A stretch of 64,000 nt of DNA from Zopfochytrium polystomum (lineage: Eukaryota > Chytridiomycota > Chytridiomycetes > Chytridiales > Chytridiaceae): assembly GCA_025765615.1 (NCBI GenBank), contig JAIVFJ010000094.1, positions 1 to 64,000 on the forward strand. Direction: 5' to 3'. Below the pieces are notes generated by a model. It searched no databases, was not told the DNA's origin, and saw only the letters and a list, made by a program, of their open reading frames with translations. Positions within the stretch are counted from its first letter, which is position 1; every line of letters begins with the position of its first letter. Positions 1 through 11,800 of this stretch are shown here, piece by piece. The position numbers were made by a program, and so were the translations under genes.

Positions 1-177
1 GACTGCCACTCCAAGACTCAGAGACGGGGAGGTAGACAAACAACTGGTTACTTTCCACTCAGATACAGACAGCCTGTTGACTTTCTTTTTGAATTCGCAC
101 TGCATTGCATTGGGCGCCAAAAAAAAAAAAAGGAAACCCCCCTCACCTTGCCACTCAACGATTACAATTAGAACTGA

Positions 178-712
178 AGGAGAGAGAAAGCGGAGAGAGA
201 AAGAGACATTCTAGAGAAAGAGAGAGAGAGACAAGAGAGAGAGGGTGAGAGAGAGATTGGACCCACAGACAGACAGACAGATAGACTAGACAAAGAGACA
301 GACAGTCCTCTGACTGTCAGTCGGAGAGAGAGAGAGAGAGTGAGAGGAGGAGAGAGCGATAGAGAGAGAGAGAGAGAGAGAGAGAGCAGAAAGAGAGAGA
401 GGAGAGAGGACAGAGAGGGAGGTAGTGAGAGATCGGACATAAGTACACGGGCAGAACAGACAACAGGCAAAGAGAGAGCAGGAGAGAGAAACAGTGTGAA
501 AGAGAGACAGACAGACAGAGAGTGACAGAGACAGACAGACTCAGTCTGTCAGTCTGTCAGAGAGAGAGAGAGCGACAGAGTGAAAAGATGGAGAGACAGA
601 CAATGAGAGAGCGAGAGCGAGAGACAGAGAGAAAGAGAGAGAAGGAGAGAGACTGAGAGAGACAGGGAGAGAGAGACAGGGAGAGGGACAGAGAGCCAGA
701 CAGATAATCTGT
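178..712. repeat. GA-rich microsatellite block
   Basis: Imperfect (GA)n and GAGACAGA/CAGACAGA repeats run almost without a break, with scattered CTGT/CAGT palindromic steps near 300-330 and 540-560. Apparent open frames here are only translations of the dinucleotide repeat (Ser-Leu or Arg-Glu runs). No gene is supported. Confidence 0.9.
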
Positions 713-720
713 TAGACAAA

Positions 721-3005
721 GACAACGCATTGAGCTCCTTCCTTTTCCGATTTTTCCGCCGAGTTTTGATTGGGCACCAAAGACAAAAAATTAGCCCCCC
801 CTCACTAATTGCAATTAGGAAACGGGTTTACCCGCAAAGCCTTGTTTTCTTTAGTAGATTGATTATTCAAAAAATCAGATTTATTAGAGAGTTTTTGCAC
901 TTAATTTTCTGAACGGTGAGCGACCACCGTCCTGAACACGTCGAAAATGACTTGGGCTACTTCTGCCAACGCGGAACCCCAAGGCTTGGCCAGCTTTCAA
1001 CGTGGACTCACCTCAACACTTCTTATCCCCTTGGTTCAGGACAACGTCTCTTCGCCACAAAAATGAAAAATCGGGACTGGATCCTTGGACTTATCACTTT
1101 GAAAAGGGTGCTCAAGTTGGAAGAGAAGTGAACTTGCCACACTAATTAACCCCCAAAATATGGTCGTGCCCCACTCAATGCAAAAAAAAGGAATATGGAA
1201 ATCAAACGAATCTGTGCAGTCCGAGGAATGCGAAAATGTGCTGAAGGGACAGGCAATACGTATAGACTCTGCCTGTTTTCGCAGGGAGATGTGAAGAAAA
1301 GCAGAAAGAAAAAAAAAAAAAAAGACAACACACGACCGAGCTCCATTCCAAAGCCCTGCGCAGAATAAGACGCTTCTCAATGTAGCAAGCAGGTGCGGGG
1401 GCTGGCAAGCAGCAGAGGAGGAGCGAGGAAGCGGCCGAGGGCAGGAAACCATTGTTAGTGCCGTCGGCAGGTAAATAGGAGATGACCGCCATCCACACGC
1501 CGCCACCACCACCCCCACAGATTGCAACTGCCCCGCGTTCCAACCGATGCCCGCTGAACTTGACCCCGGAGCGATGATTACTGGCCCTCTTCCCAGCAAT
1601 TGCGGATTGCTGTGATGGATTTTGGTGGGATGCTCTGAGCGTGCCAGCGGCTGGGTGGACGACATTATACTCGTGGGGGGCTTGGGTGAGGCTGTTCACA
1701 GCGCTGCTGGACCTCTCGCTGATGTCGCTTCGAGGGGGCTTTGGCAGGTTGACTTGCAGGCGCAAAAGGTTTGATAAGAGAAACCGAATTTTTCGAATTT
1801 GATAATATTTTTGATTGCCCGCAGTGTAAATTCGGTACTCACAAACCAAGCTGGCTAGCGCAGTGAGCAACAATCATGCTGAATCTCATTTCTTTCACCA
1901 ACATGAATACTGGAAGGCTATTCTCCTGAAATAAATATGCTGTTGAAGACTGGAAGAAGGCCGTAGTTCTGTGGGAACTAAAAAAACAACGTTAAAACAA
2001 ATAGCGTCAAATACACACTGTCAGAAAATTTTAGTATATCGTGCATCAATCCTGCATTATAGTATTTTTTGACTTTTGGATGAAAAGTGGCTGGTGATGC
2101 GGTGTATGTAGGAGGAGTTTCGGCTGGTGCGTGTCAAGTCACCATTGTTTCCAGGCGAATCTGTAATCTCCTGTTCTGTCATCCAGCTGACAGTCTGACA
2201 AACCGTCTGACAAACTGACATAGTGAGGGCAACTGGACAACAGTGGGCAGGCGGCAGCCGAATGCAACAAAGGGCCCATTATAGGGCAAAAGTCTTGGGT
2301 GCGAGTGGGTGTTGGAAGCCCAACCATTGCTCTTGTTGCTCTCTTTCTCGGGCGAGTACATAATGAATTATGAAACGATACACTTTCTTTCTTACATAAG
2401 CCGCCACTGTGGATTCGCTTGCTGGTGTTGGTGTTGTTGTTGTACAGTTTTGTCACCTCCTACCATACTTGGCTGGACTTCGTGCAAGACTACCTAGTTG
2501 GTTGGTTGACTAATGAAAAAAATAAAATAAAATAAAAAATAAAAGAAAGAAGATAAAAGCTGTCCGGTTAGGGGGGCGGTTGGCGGTCGTGATTCGATGG
2601 GTCCGTCGTGCCGAGAGGTCCTGTGGAGAGGATCGAGCACACCAACAACACAAGAATCGGAGGAGGGCAACAGGTCCGATGGCTTCCCCGCCCCGTCCCC
2701 CACTCAGGTTTTACTCGTCCTTGCTGCGCAAAGCCTCCTCTCTGCTTGCCTCTAATATAGTACATTTACCGTTCTCGTTCTTTACGTAGCTCTCCTCCAC
2801 CGCCCAGCAACTAATACCCACCGGACTCACTCCACCCTTGGGTGTCGAACAGAACAGGGTACTTCGCGCCCGCCCCTCGTAAACCCCCGTCGTGCCCCCC
2901 GGGTCGTGCAATGTTGTGCAATGCCCGCAAGCGATAACTGCGTGACTTGCTGTGTACAGTGCAGTGCGGCTCAACCACCAACGCCCAGTTCGTGCCACTC
3001 TTTTT
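721..3005. other. Intergenic stretch, no recognised gene
   Basis: No conserved protein is visible on either strand. The only hint of a gene is on the minus strand around 1840-1200: a good donor (GTGAGT, reverse complement near 1838) followed by an open Ser/Ala/Gly-rich frame, but it has no in-frame ATG and no recognisable domain. Several A/T runs and a TTTTAT-rich patch near 2515-2550 are present. The right end is the 3' flank of the transporter gene, which terminates at 3006. Confidence 0.5.
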
Positions 3006-3162
3006 TCAACCCGTCGCGCCCGCTGACACCGCCACCGCCGAGAGAGGAAGCGACAAGGCGCTGCCCACCGCCAGTCCTGCCGCGACAGCGACGGCCACGA
3101 GGTCGCCCGCGATCGCAGCCGCAGCCGTGCCACCGGCGGCTTCTTCTTCGTCGTCGCTGTCA

Positions 3163-3193
<31 letters not shown>

Positions 3194-4146
3194 AAGCGTC
3201 ACGGTCGTCGTCCCACTTCGACCCGTCCGCTCGGCTACAGTCATCGCTTCCGCTTCCTTTCCGCGACGACTCGTCAAGTCTCGGAGACGGCGAGCACCGC
3301 CCTGAACGCCTCCGAGCGCGCTCGGGCGCCCACATGGCCGCGGCCGAGCCGAGCCATCCGCCCGTGGCGCCCAGCAGGCACACCAGCGCCAGGAAAACGG
3401 GGTCCCCAAGCACCACCACCACCCCCTCCGCTGGTGTCGCGGAGCCGCCCCCGACGTTGCACAGAAGCAGCAAGGGAACAAAGACGAGGCGCGCGAGCGA
3501 CGCGGCAAAGAGCGCCACGTCGGACGTCCAGTAGAACGCGGGAAGCGCCGGAGCGGCCTTGTTGTGTCGTTTGGAGATTTTGTTCAGTGTGGGTGTTTTT
3601 TTTTTTTTGTTTTTTTTTTTTGTTTTTTTCCTTAGGTTTTGGTGTTGTGCACACTTCGAAACCCCTCTCACCTTGCCGAGAATGTCTCCGACGTTGAAGA
3701 CCAGAAACCCGAGTGCGGCAAAAACGTTCCGGTCGTTGACCCGCCCGGGCCCGTTCGAGGACACAACGGCGCCGTTGTCCACAGTCTCGACCGTCGACGT
3801 CGTGGCCGGGTAGAGCGCGTAGGTCACCGCAAAGTTGAGAAAGACGGCCGCAACGGGCAGTCTTATCTGCGCGAGAACGGAGAGCGGGGAGGCTTTCGCG
3901 GGCCGTGGTCGGCGGCGGTGGTCCGACGCCGCAGCCGTTAGCGCGCCCGCCAATGTCCGTTTTGAGGTGATAAGCTCGTCCTGGTCCCCGGATTGTGTCG
4001 TCGTCGTCGTTGACAACGCCTGCCGAACGCGCGGGGTCGGCACAAGGAGCAGAAACGCAACGAGCGCCGCAACAGTGACCACTAGGCTTTGGTGGGTGGT
4101 GGTGGTGGGAGGGAGAAAGGTGTTTACACTTTGGAGCATCACGAAG

Positions 4147-4186
<40 letters not shown>

Positions 4187-4990
4187 ACGAACCTTGCGCA
4201 AAATTTCTTCACCGCGTTTCCGGCGTCGGGGTCCAAGCCGCCAACACCGCCGCCGACACTCGTCGTTGTCGTCCCCCGCCGCACGACCACCAGCAGCGCG
4301 ACCGAGCCGACGGCCGGGATCAGGCCCGCTATACCCTGGCCGATGGAAACGGCCTGCGCCAGGATCGGGGCCCGGAATTCCGCGACCAGGCCGAGGGCGG
4401 CGAGGATCAGCGACTCGGCCAGGGACGTGAGCAGGACGAGCAGGAGCGACAGCGAAAAGAGGACGGCCGGGGAGAGGCGGTGCGAGAGCGCCGCGAGGGC
4501 GGCTCCCGCCACGAGGAGGAGAATACTGAGGGAGAGCCCCGCAACGATGCGAGTGCGGGGAAGCAGCTGGTGCGCACGCGGGACGTGAACGGCGTTTTGG
4601 CGGGATACAAATATTTGTTAGACCCTGGAAGCATGAAAAAACGAGCCAAGAAGGGGTAGCGGCGGAGCTTAAATGAAAATGATGCCATACCTGTCTTCTA
4701 GCGGCAAAGATGCCGAGGAGAAAGATAATGTTTCCGGCAAAGTAGCACGCCGCAATGCCGCCGGTCGACATGTCCCGGAGGACCGGAGAAGGCGCCAGAC
4801 GAAAGTGCAGGAAGGGTCGCGCGTTGATCCATGTGTTCCAGCCGATGCGGGAAGCGACGCCGACGATGAGGAACGCCGCCCACAGGGTCCAGGCTCGCAG
4901 CGGAGGCGGCGATGGCGGTCTGCAGCCGCCGAGTGCGTGGCGATTGTTCCGGCTGCTGCTGCTGCCACCAGGCTGGGCGTTGTGCTTCAT
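3006..4990 (-). CDS. Equilibrative nucleoside transporter (ENT/SLC29 family)
   Basis: Four exons: 4990-4691, 4566-4193, 4086-3672 and 3557-3006; 546 aa with consistent phases. Introns carry GTATGG/CACCAG, GTTCGT/CAAAG and GTGAGA/CAAG ends; intron 1 has a TCTAAC branch-like motif and intron 2 has a 36-base T tract. ENT hallmarks are visible: a TM1 with a W-N pair (W51-N52), QGIAGLIPAVG in the middle of the protein, FNVGDILGK ending at residue 363, a following R-L-V-F-V-P-L-L-L-L-C-N stretch, then GGWLGS...APE and a C-terminal GLAVGSALS helix. The family moves nucleosides and bases by facilitated diffusion across plasma or organelle membranes with 11 TM helices. Oddities: TM1 has G-W-N where P-W-N is usual, and an Asp-rich loop lies between the last two helices. 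The first in-frame ATG (4990) was chosen; the 5' flank holds a CT/GA microsatellite. Confidence 0.93.
4147..4182. repeat. 36-base homopolymer A (T on coding strand) in transporter intron 2
   Basis: An uninterrupted A run lies inside intron 2 of the nucleoside transporter. Read on the minus strand it is a T tract between donor and acceptor, so it probably serves as a polypyrimidine stretch. Confidence 0.9.
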
Positions 4991-5270
4991 CGAAGCGCCG
5001 TCGCCCTCTTCTCGCACGTTTTGGCCCCTCGTCCCTCGTCCGGAGGCAGCCTCCCCCAACTGCTCAACACCCCGCCGGTGTCCCGGCACCGCCGACTCGT
5101 TCCGCGTCCTCAGCCTCGTCGTCGTCGCAGGCTCCAGCGCAGCTACACTACTAAATCGTACTGTTTATGATTGTCGCATTTGCCAGGCTCCAGCCTCTAT
5201 ACCTTCATTCATAACTCAGCCTGGGAGACACGAGGGGCAAACGGAAAAGGAAAAAATGGGGAGATTGAGG

Positions 5271-5274
<4 letters not shown>

Positions 5275-5320
<46 letters not shown>

Positions 5321-5390
5321 CAGAGAGAGAGACAGAGAGAGACAACGAGACAGAGATAGAGAGAGAGGGCGAGAGACACAGAGACACAAA
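5275..5390. repeat. GA/CT microsatellite between transporter and copine
   Basis: About 45 bases of pure (GA)n followed by GACAGAGA and CGAGACAGAGA variants. It lies between the 5' end of the transporter (4990, minus) and the 3' end of the first copine (5454, minus), so on the transcribed strand it reads as a CT tract upstream of the transporter. Confidence 0.9.
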
Positions 5391-5453
5391 TGACGAGAGC
5401 ATGGACAGCGTCGTTCAAATGGGGACGCTGGTCGTGCAAGTGGGGACGGATCC

Positions 5454-8075
5454 TCACATGGCCAGCTTAATGCCTTTCGCCTGCACGTACTGCATGAACT
5501 GCTCGGGCACTTCGCGCAGCGTCTCTCTCGCCAGGGCGAACGGGTCGCCGCCGACTTCCGCCATGCTGACAAACTGGACAATGTCGCGCACGGGCGGCCC
5601 GCCCGGGTAAGGCGCCAGTCGCCGCCGCCATCCCGTCTCGTCGCCGTCTCCGTCGAGCGTCCTCATGTCGCCAAAGTTGGCGGACCCAACTCCCACCACA
5701 ATGATCGAAAGTGGAAGATTCGCTGCCGCCGCCAAAGCGTGCGTCGTGGCTTCCATGTCGGTGATCTGCCCGTCTGTCAGGATCAAGAGAATGTGGTACA
5801 CCAACTGGTTCGGTTCTGCCTGAAGGTGCTTTTTGAGGTTCTCCGTCGCTTCTCGAAGAACGGGGGCAAAATCTTTCGTTCGCGTGCGAGTCATTTATCG
5901 TTTTATGCAGTGATTAGTGCAATTGGCATTGGCGCAACGTGGCAGAGTGGTCTCACCGGTAGGTCCGTACAATTGCAAGGCAGGATTCATGAGTATCTCA
6001 TAGTAGAGTTTCAAAATGCCGTCTACCCCGACCGCGTTACCAAAGAACGAGCAAGGATACTAGCGACAGAGCACGGCAAACGTTAGATTAGATGATGCCG
6101 TCGGATTTCGACAAACCTTGATATTGTTCATTGCAAAACCAAACCCGAAAACCGGTACGGTTTTGTCATTGTCATACTCTTGAACGACCTGTCCGATTCC
6201 GATTAGGGCACGTTGGTACTGCATCACGGAATGAGCGTATGTCAGTAAATTGGAATCTACACGTGAGAAAGGACCGACCTCGTTCAAAGGAGGATAGTTG
6301 GACTGCGGAGGTGCCGCCAATCCCTGAACCAGTTGTGGCATGAAATGCAACGAGTTGGGACTTCCGCTGCGGGTTGTTGCTTGCGGTCAGGTCGATGGCC
6401 ACCGAAAGGCTAATGTTCGCCCCAGCGGCAATAAAGTCCAGGAACGTAGGCTCGTCCTCAAGCGTGCACGCGTCGACAGTGAGCAAGCCCGAATGCTTAT
6501 AAAACATGCGGCCGACCTTCTTCTGATTTATCAGGGGAAGGGCAGGGCGCTGCTTCGAGGAACCCGCGGCGACGAGCTGGTTTAGTGTTGTGTCGATCGA
6601 CCCAATATAGTCGTCTTTCCCGTTCGAGTCCCAGTCCCAAATGGACAGCCTGATTGGTTCGTTGCCTGAATTGCTCAGGCTAAGGTGTTTTGCCGGAACC
6701 TTGAGACGCTGCCATATCGGCCGCGTCGTTTTTCGAATGACCGGCGACTTGTACACCGAGACAAGTCGCTCTCCGTTGTACTGGTCTCGTTCGATCCGGG
6801 AAAGAACAATGTAGGGATCGGACTTGCCGTTTGCGTCTTTCGCCTCGAGCTTTTGGACCGAAATAGATAGGAATGCTTTCCGTCGCATATCATCTTGGGT
6901 CGTGGCCGTAATCGCAATGCGACTTTTCTGCGCCTGGCGACGGGTGGCTGCCGGCGGGCGATCGAATTTGGGAAGTCCCCGAGGGAGAAGATTTGGATCG
7001 CCTGACAGCTGCGCAGCGTGCCCCTTGGTGCCGCTGGAGACGACTGTTGCCAGGGAAACAACGGTGTGACCCAAGTAGTCCTGGTGGGTCATTGGGTGAC
7101 CTGGATGGTCGACATCGACGATCACAAAAACTAGGTTTTGCACCTCCTCGAAAAAAAACTCGACAACAAAGTCCTCTGGAAAGATCGGATTCAGATCGTC
7201 CCTGATCATCTACTTCATGGTTAGGAGAATGGAACGTGAGCCAAAAAAAAAAAAAACAAAAAAAGGTCGGTTGGTACCCTCGATTGCCCCAGGAGACTCC
7301 AGCCGCCTGCAACCTCCGGGGTAAAGCCAGTCATCCGAATGTCGACTGCGCTGCTGACGGAAGATATCGATGCTGTAGATCCAGTGCGTTGCATCATTGG
7401 TCGAACGTGGGATTGTTTGGCGACGTGTTGCATGTAAATGAACAGCTGAGGGTCCGACTTTGAAGTCGGGTCCCTATCGGGCAAGTTCGTGCAAGAAACC
7501 TTGATGTGCACCTTGGAGCCAAGGGACAGGGGGACACCAGCACCAGCAGCCGCAGAGGAGGCCGACGCGGTGGGCGATATCTGCATCGCAGAGAGTGATG
7601 AAATGGGCATCGCGTATTGTGTGTTGGGGGACGGAGGCGCGGGGGAAGGAGGCGCCGCGGGATACTGGGAGCCTTGAGTGTGCAGCGGCGGCTGGGAGTA
7701 TCCGCCAGGAGAAGGCGGTGGGTACGGCTGCGGCTGTGGGTGCGGCTGTGGGTACGGCTGTGGGTAGGACTGTGGGTAGGACTGTGGGTAGCCGGCGGCG
7801 GCGTGTCCTCCAGGCGACGGTGGGGCTTGGTGTTGCACGTATGGTTGTGGCTGCTGTTGCTGCTGCTGCTGCTGCTGCGGGTAGGGGTAATAGGAACCGC
7901 CGGGAGGAGGAGGCCCGGGCGGAGGGGCATACCCTCCTGCTGGAGACGTGCCCTGCTGGGGGGGAGGGGGATAGTAGTAAGCGGGTTGCTGCTGCTGCTG
8001 CTGCTGCTGTGGTGGCGCGTTCGAACGCAGGGCTGTCATCACTGGAGGGAACGGCGGAGGGTACTGGTTCCACAT
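5454..8075 (-). CDS. Copine-like protein 1 (C2A-C2B-vWA), one-base frameshift
   Basis: Exons 8075-7278, 7209-6279, 6218-6117, 6059-5957 and 5872-5454 (last codon is the stop). The summed length is 2353 nt, one base more than a whole number of codons; correcting it gives 783 aa. The N-terminal ~180 residues are Pro/Gln/Tyr-rich (PPP, QQQ and PYPQ repeats). C2A follows (loop DRDPTSKSDP), then C2B (KDANGKSDPY and WDWDSNGKDD Ca2+ loops), then the vWA/copine domain with MIDAS motif DLTASN, a FGFGFAMN segment and TDGQITD. Copines bind phospholipid in a Ca2+-dependent way and recruit partners through vWA. The frameshift lies just after the MIDAS motif (near 6361-6363): compared with the paralogue at 17472-20360 there is one extra base between NPQR and SLHFMPQL. 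It could be decay, a sequencing error or recoding. A TATA-like TTTATAAAT lies ~73 nt upstream of the ATG. Confidence 0.9.
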
Positions 8076-8816
8076 GTTGGCTGATCAGTCAGTCAGTGGG
8101 TCGGTCGGTCAGTCTGGTCAGTGGAAAGATTGTTGTGGTTCAGCGCATTTATAAATTGGAAATTCGAAAAAATTCGAAAAAAAAAAGAGGCGGCTTGGAC
8201 AGACAGACACCAGCAAAGTTCAGAACTACCCAGCCACACCGCATGAGACCATTGACTAATTTGAAGACGATGGTGACTGGGCTGGAATCACCCACCCACC
8301 CCAGAGGCCTCTCGCCGCGACGGTCTAATAATGATACGCAACACTGCTGAAGCTGAAGCGAGACATTCGGATTTTATATCAAGTCGAGCGCGGCAAGTAA
8401 TATCGTTGGCCACAGTAGAAGAAGGAGTGAAGCGGTGGAGCAAGTGGGCGGATTGGGGGGGGGTTATGGGGGTTGTTAGGAGTAAAACTGCTGTGAACGA
8501 GCGACCCCCATGTCTTAATATTAATACAAACTGTATCGCCATAATGATGGCTTACAATAAATACTACTCGCAGCCGAGGACAAGGATGGACACACGCCCT
8601 CTGGTGGTTTCTCTGATTGGTGGAAAACAACAGCGCCAATTGAGAAGAAGGCTGGGCCTCCCTACCTTGTCATCCATCCTCCCATCCATCCATCACATCG
8701 ATTGATTGGAGAGCGACAATTGGACGACGGCAGATCGCCGCCCATCGCTCATTCAGCTTAAAGACCTCGTCTTCGTCTTGTCTCTGCATCGCCATCCATC
8801 GACGGATCCTTCGTCA
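8076..8816. promoter_or_regulatory. Divergent intergenic region between copine 1 and the ankyrin gene
   Basis: This 741-bp stretch separates the copine 1 ATG (8075, minus) from the ankyrin-gene ATG (8817, plus), so it should hold both promoters. TTTATAAAT at 8148-8156 is a TATA-like element for the copine side. GGTCGGTC/AGTCAGT repeats sit near 8085-8120 and a G9 run near 8455. No coding region is supported. Confidence 0.55.
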
Positions 8817-11800
8817 ATGGCCGGCTCGATTCCACAAGCATCCCTAGCTGCCGCACAGAGCTCTGCTGAAGCACCCGACGGCCAGCGATTGGAACGACGG
8901 CAGCGCAGGCTTCCGACGATGTCCCAGCCAGTCCAACAGACAGCTGCTGCATCCTCTTCGGAGCCGCTTAGCTTGAAATCACTTCCAGTTTGTGTTGAAC
9001 CCCATTTTCGCTCTTTTTTTCGGTTGTACTTCTCTTCCAATGTGCAGTCCAATGTGCTCATAAACGTTCAAAGGTGGAGATGTTGCAGGACATTGCTGCC
9101 CGTGGAGCGTGCCTTGCTGGACTAGTTGAATTTCTATGCATATGTCGGAAGACCAGCAGTGTTTTGTCGACTGAGGTTCTTGCTGCCGTCATACTTGGAC
9201 ACACCGCTGAAAATCTTGCGTACGATAAACCTTTTTTTTTTTTTTTTTTTTTTTTTTTGGTCGCATGCAAACAAAAGATACCCTCCCCAACTTCACTTTT
9301 AAAACCTTTCAAACCAGCCCCTCGTATTCTGGTCGTCTTAGCAAAGAGGCTGTGGTCAATGCAGCTCTCTCAAATCTTCACTCGTGGAGAGGTGTTCCAC
9401 CTCTGGTCCTGTCAAACGTTTCCGTTCGCCTCGTAGAGCTCGGAGCGGACCCCTGTGTCAAAGACTCGCTTCCGCTGACTCATGCAGTTTTGTACAATGA
9501 TTTGGCGCAACCTGCTTTACTTACAGTGGGCCATAGATTTTGACCCAAGACCAAGAGGCCATCTGCCTATTCCTGTCACGCTCAAGATTCAATTTCTCAA
9601 AGACGATGACCACCGCGGTGCAGACAGGAAACATTGAGATTGTGAAGCTGGTCCGAGCGGCAGAGCCGGACGAGGCCGCCACGGACTTGAGCAGCACTCT
9701 TATTACGGCAGTAAAGGGCAAACACACAGACATTGTCCAATATCTTGTTTCCCACTGCACCTTTCACGAAGAAGCCCTCGACAGCGCGCTTCGCCAGGCG
9801 GTGCAAACTCCAGACAACGACGTGACTATTGCAAGCATCCTCCTCGAAAGTGGTGCTTCGGTGGCACCAGCGCACGCGACACCGCCTATAATCATAACTA
9901 TGTCGCCAGCCTCAGTACGCCTTCTCATTGCTGCAGGAAGCGATCCACGAATTCGTAATGATGCAACCCTCTTGAACATGGTCAAATGCGGTGATTATGA
10001 GACGGTTCGATGGCTTGTCGAAGTGGAGGGCGCGGACCCTCATGTTGACGGTGACCACGCTCTATGGCTAGCCGCGTCGTATGGAAAGGAAGACATCGTC
10101 AGATGGCTGCTTAGTATGGGATGCTCTCCAAATGCGCGTCGTACAGGTGGTGGTCGCAGCGCCGATGACCGTACTCCTCGACCCCCTCGCCCTTGGCTTC
10201 TGGGTGGGTCAGTTGGCGTTCCCGTTTGGGTGCGCGGACTCTTGCCCTATCGTCGTGTAAATCGCTCAAGGGATAGCGGACCAACAGCGGCAGCGATACA
10301 ATCAGCTAATGTTCTCAGTCCCCTCGCTGAAGCTGCAACTCGGGGTCACATCGGGGTCGTCCAGCTTTTAATTGACAACGGTGTCGAAGTTATTCACGAC
10401 CATGCAGTGCTGCTTGCTGCGATGAATGGCCACGTTGAAATCGTCGAACTCCTTATGGCGGCTGGCGCAGATGATTTTATGGAACGCACGGGACGGCTCA
10501 TCTATGCTTCCGGAAAAGGCGATCTGAAAGTCATGCGCGAATGCCTTCGTCTCCGCGACAGCATATTATCCACAGGCCGTTCCAGTTTTGCTGCATCCCT
10601 CTCCTCCTCCTCGGCTGTCTCATCTTCCTCGTCGCCAACAGCTATCCCAGACTACCGGTTAAACCCCGCCGATGTCCATTACTTGAACGATGCTGCACTA
10701 TTGGCTGCTTGCAAAGCTGGTTCGGCAGCGGCGGTGGGTTTGCTGATTAGATTTGGGGCCAATGTGCACGCTCGATCAAACGCGGCTATCGGAATAGCAG
10801 CAGAATGCGGCTTTGACGACGTGTTAGTGTCGAATTTTTTTTGTTGATCCTCCACGCTAACCAACTTATGAAGATTATCGCTTTTGATTCGAGCTGGAGC
10901 AGACGTGAATGCAGGCTCACCTTCTCCACTGAGCATTGCAGCGATCCACGGCCACGTTTCTACTGTGCGAATTCTAATCAATTCTGGTGCACATCTTGAT
11001 GGCCTTGACCTCCAGTCATTTATTCTCAATCGATCCAACAAACTGAACCATCTTCTGTGCGATGTTATCGAGGCTGGGCATGTTGCTGTCGCGCGCCTTC
11101 TTCTAGAGACCAAGAAGTTCAACATCAATATCAGGTCCTCACTTGTGGGCGAGGACTTGCTCACAGCCGCTTTTCGAGGCACCAGCATCGACATGGTATC
11201 TCTTCTCCTAGATTTCGGTGCCGATCCAGAACCTCATCGGATGTGGACAGTGTATGAATCCGCTGCGATGACAGACAAGCAGGCTAGAAAAGCTCTGTTC
11301 GAGCCTTTCACGTCTGCTACCGGCAGTTTCATCGCGCTTAATGACACACAGCCAAATGATTTCGAACAGGATGATATGATTTCAGAGTTGAATTTCTCCA
11401 GATCATCAGCAGCGATGGCCACCGTTTCTCCAGCACATCCCCCTTTTCACTCGTGGTCGCCTGAGCGTGGATTTCTGAAGGAACTAATTCGCCATCCCGC
11501 TCGAAATCATTCGGGCGTCGTTCGCCGACTTGCTCGTTGCGGTGCGTATGTTGCAGCTCGTCGCTGGGGTAGGAATTATGGAGTGTCAGATGCAGCAATT
11601 CAAAGTATCGTTGAGAACTCTCGGCAGAGCCTTCTACAGTTGATTAAAAAGGCATCGGAGGACGACGTTCAATCAAACAGTGGCGGCTTGGTCCTTAGCG
11701 ACTCGGCGAGTGACGCGTCTGCGATTGGAGCTGCGGTTGATCCTTTTGGCGGCGACGATCTATACGACCCTTCCATTTGGAACAACCACACGGTCCTGGA

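Noticed and set aside
2711..3508. Minus-strand open frame of about 265 residues overlapping the transporter C-terminus
   Set aside because: Out of frame with the ENT exons and Arg/Thr-rich; a shadow of the Asp-coding repeat in the true frame.
5930..5965. GTGGCAGAGTGGTCTC resembling a tRNA A box
   Set aside because: It lies at the exon 4/intron 4 boundary of copine 1, has no B box at the right distance and no cloverleaf.
7394..8073. Overlapping long open frames on both strands at copine 1 exon 1 (also 19600-20670)
   Set aside because: CAG/CCG-type repeat codons keep all frames open; only the copine frame leads into C2A and splices correctly.
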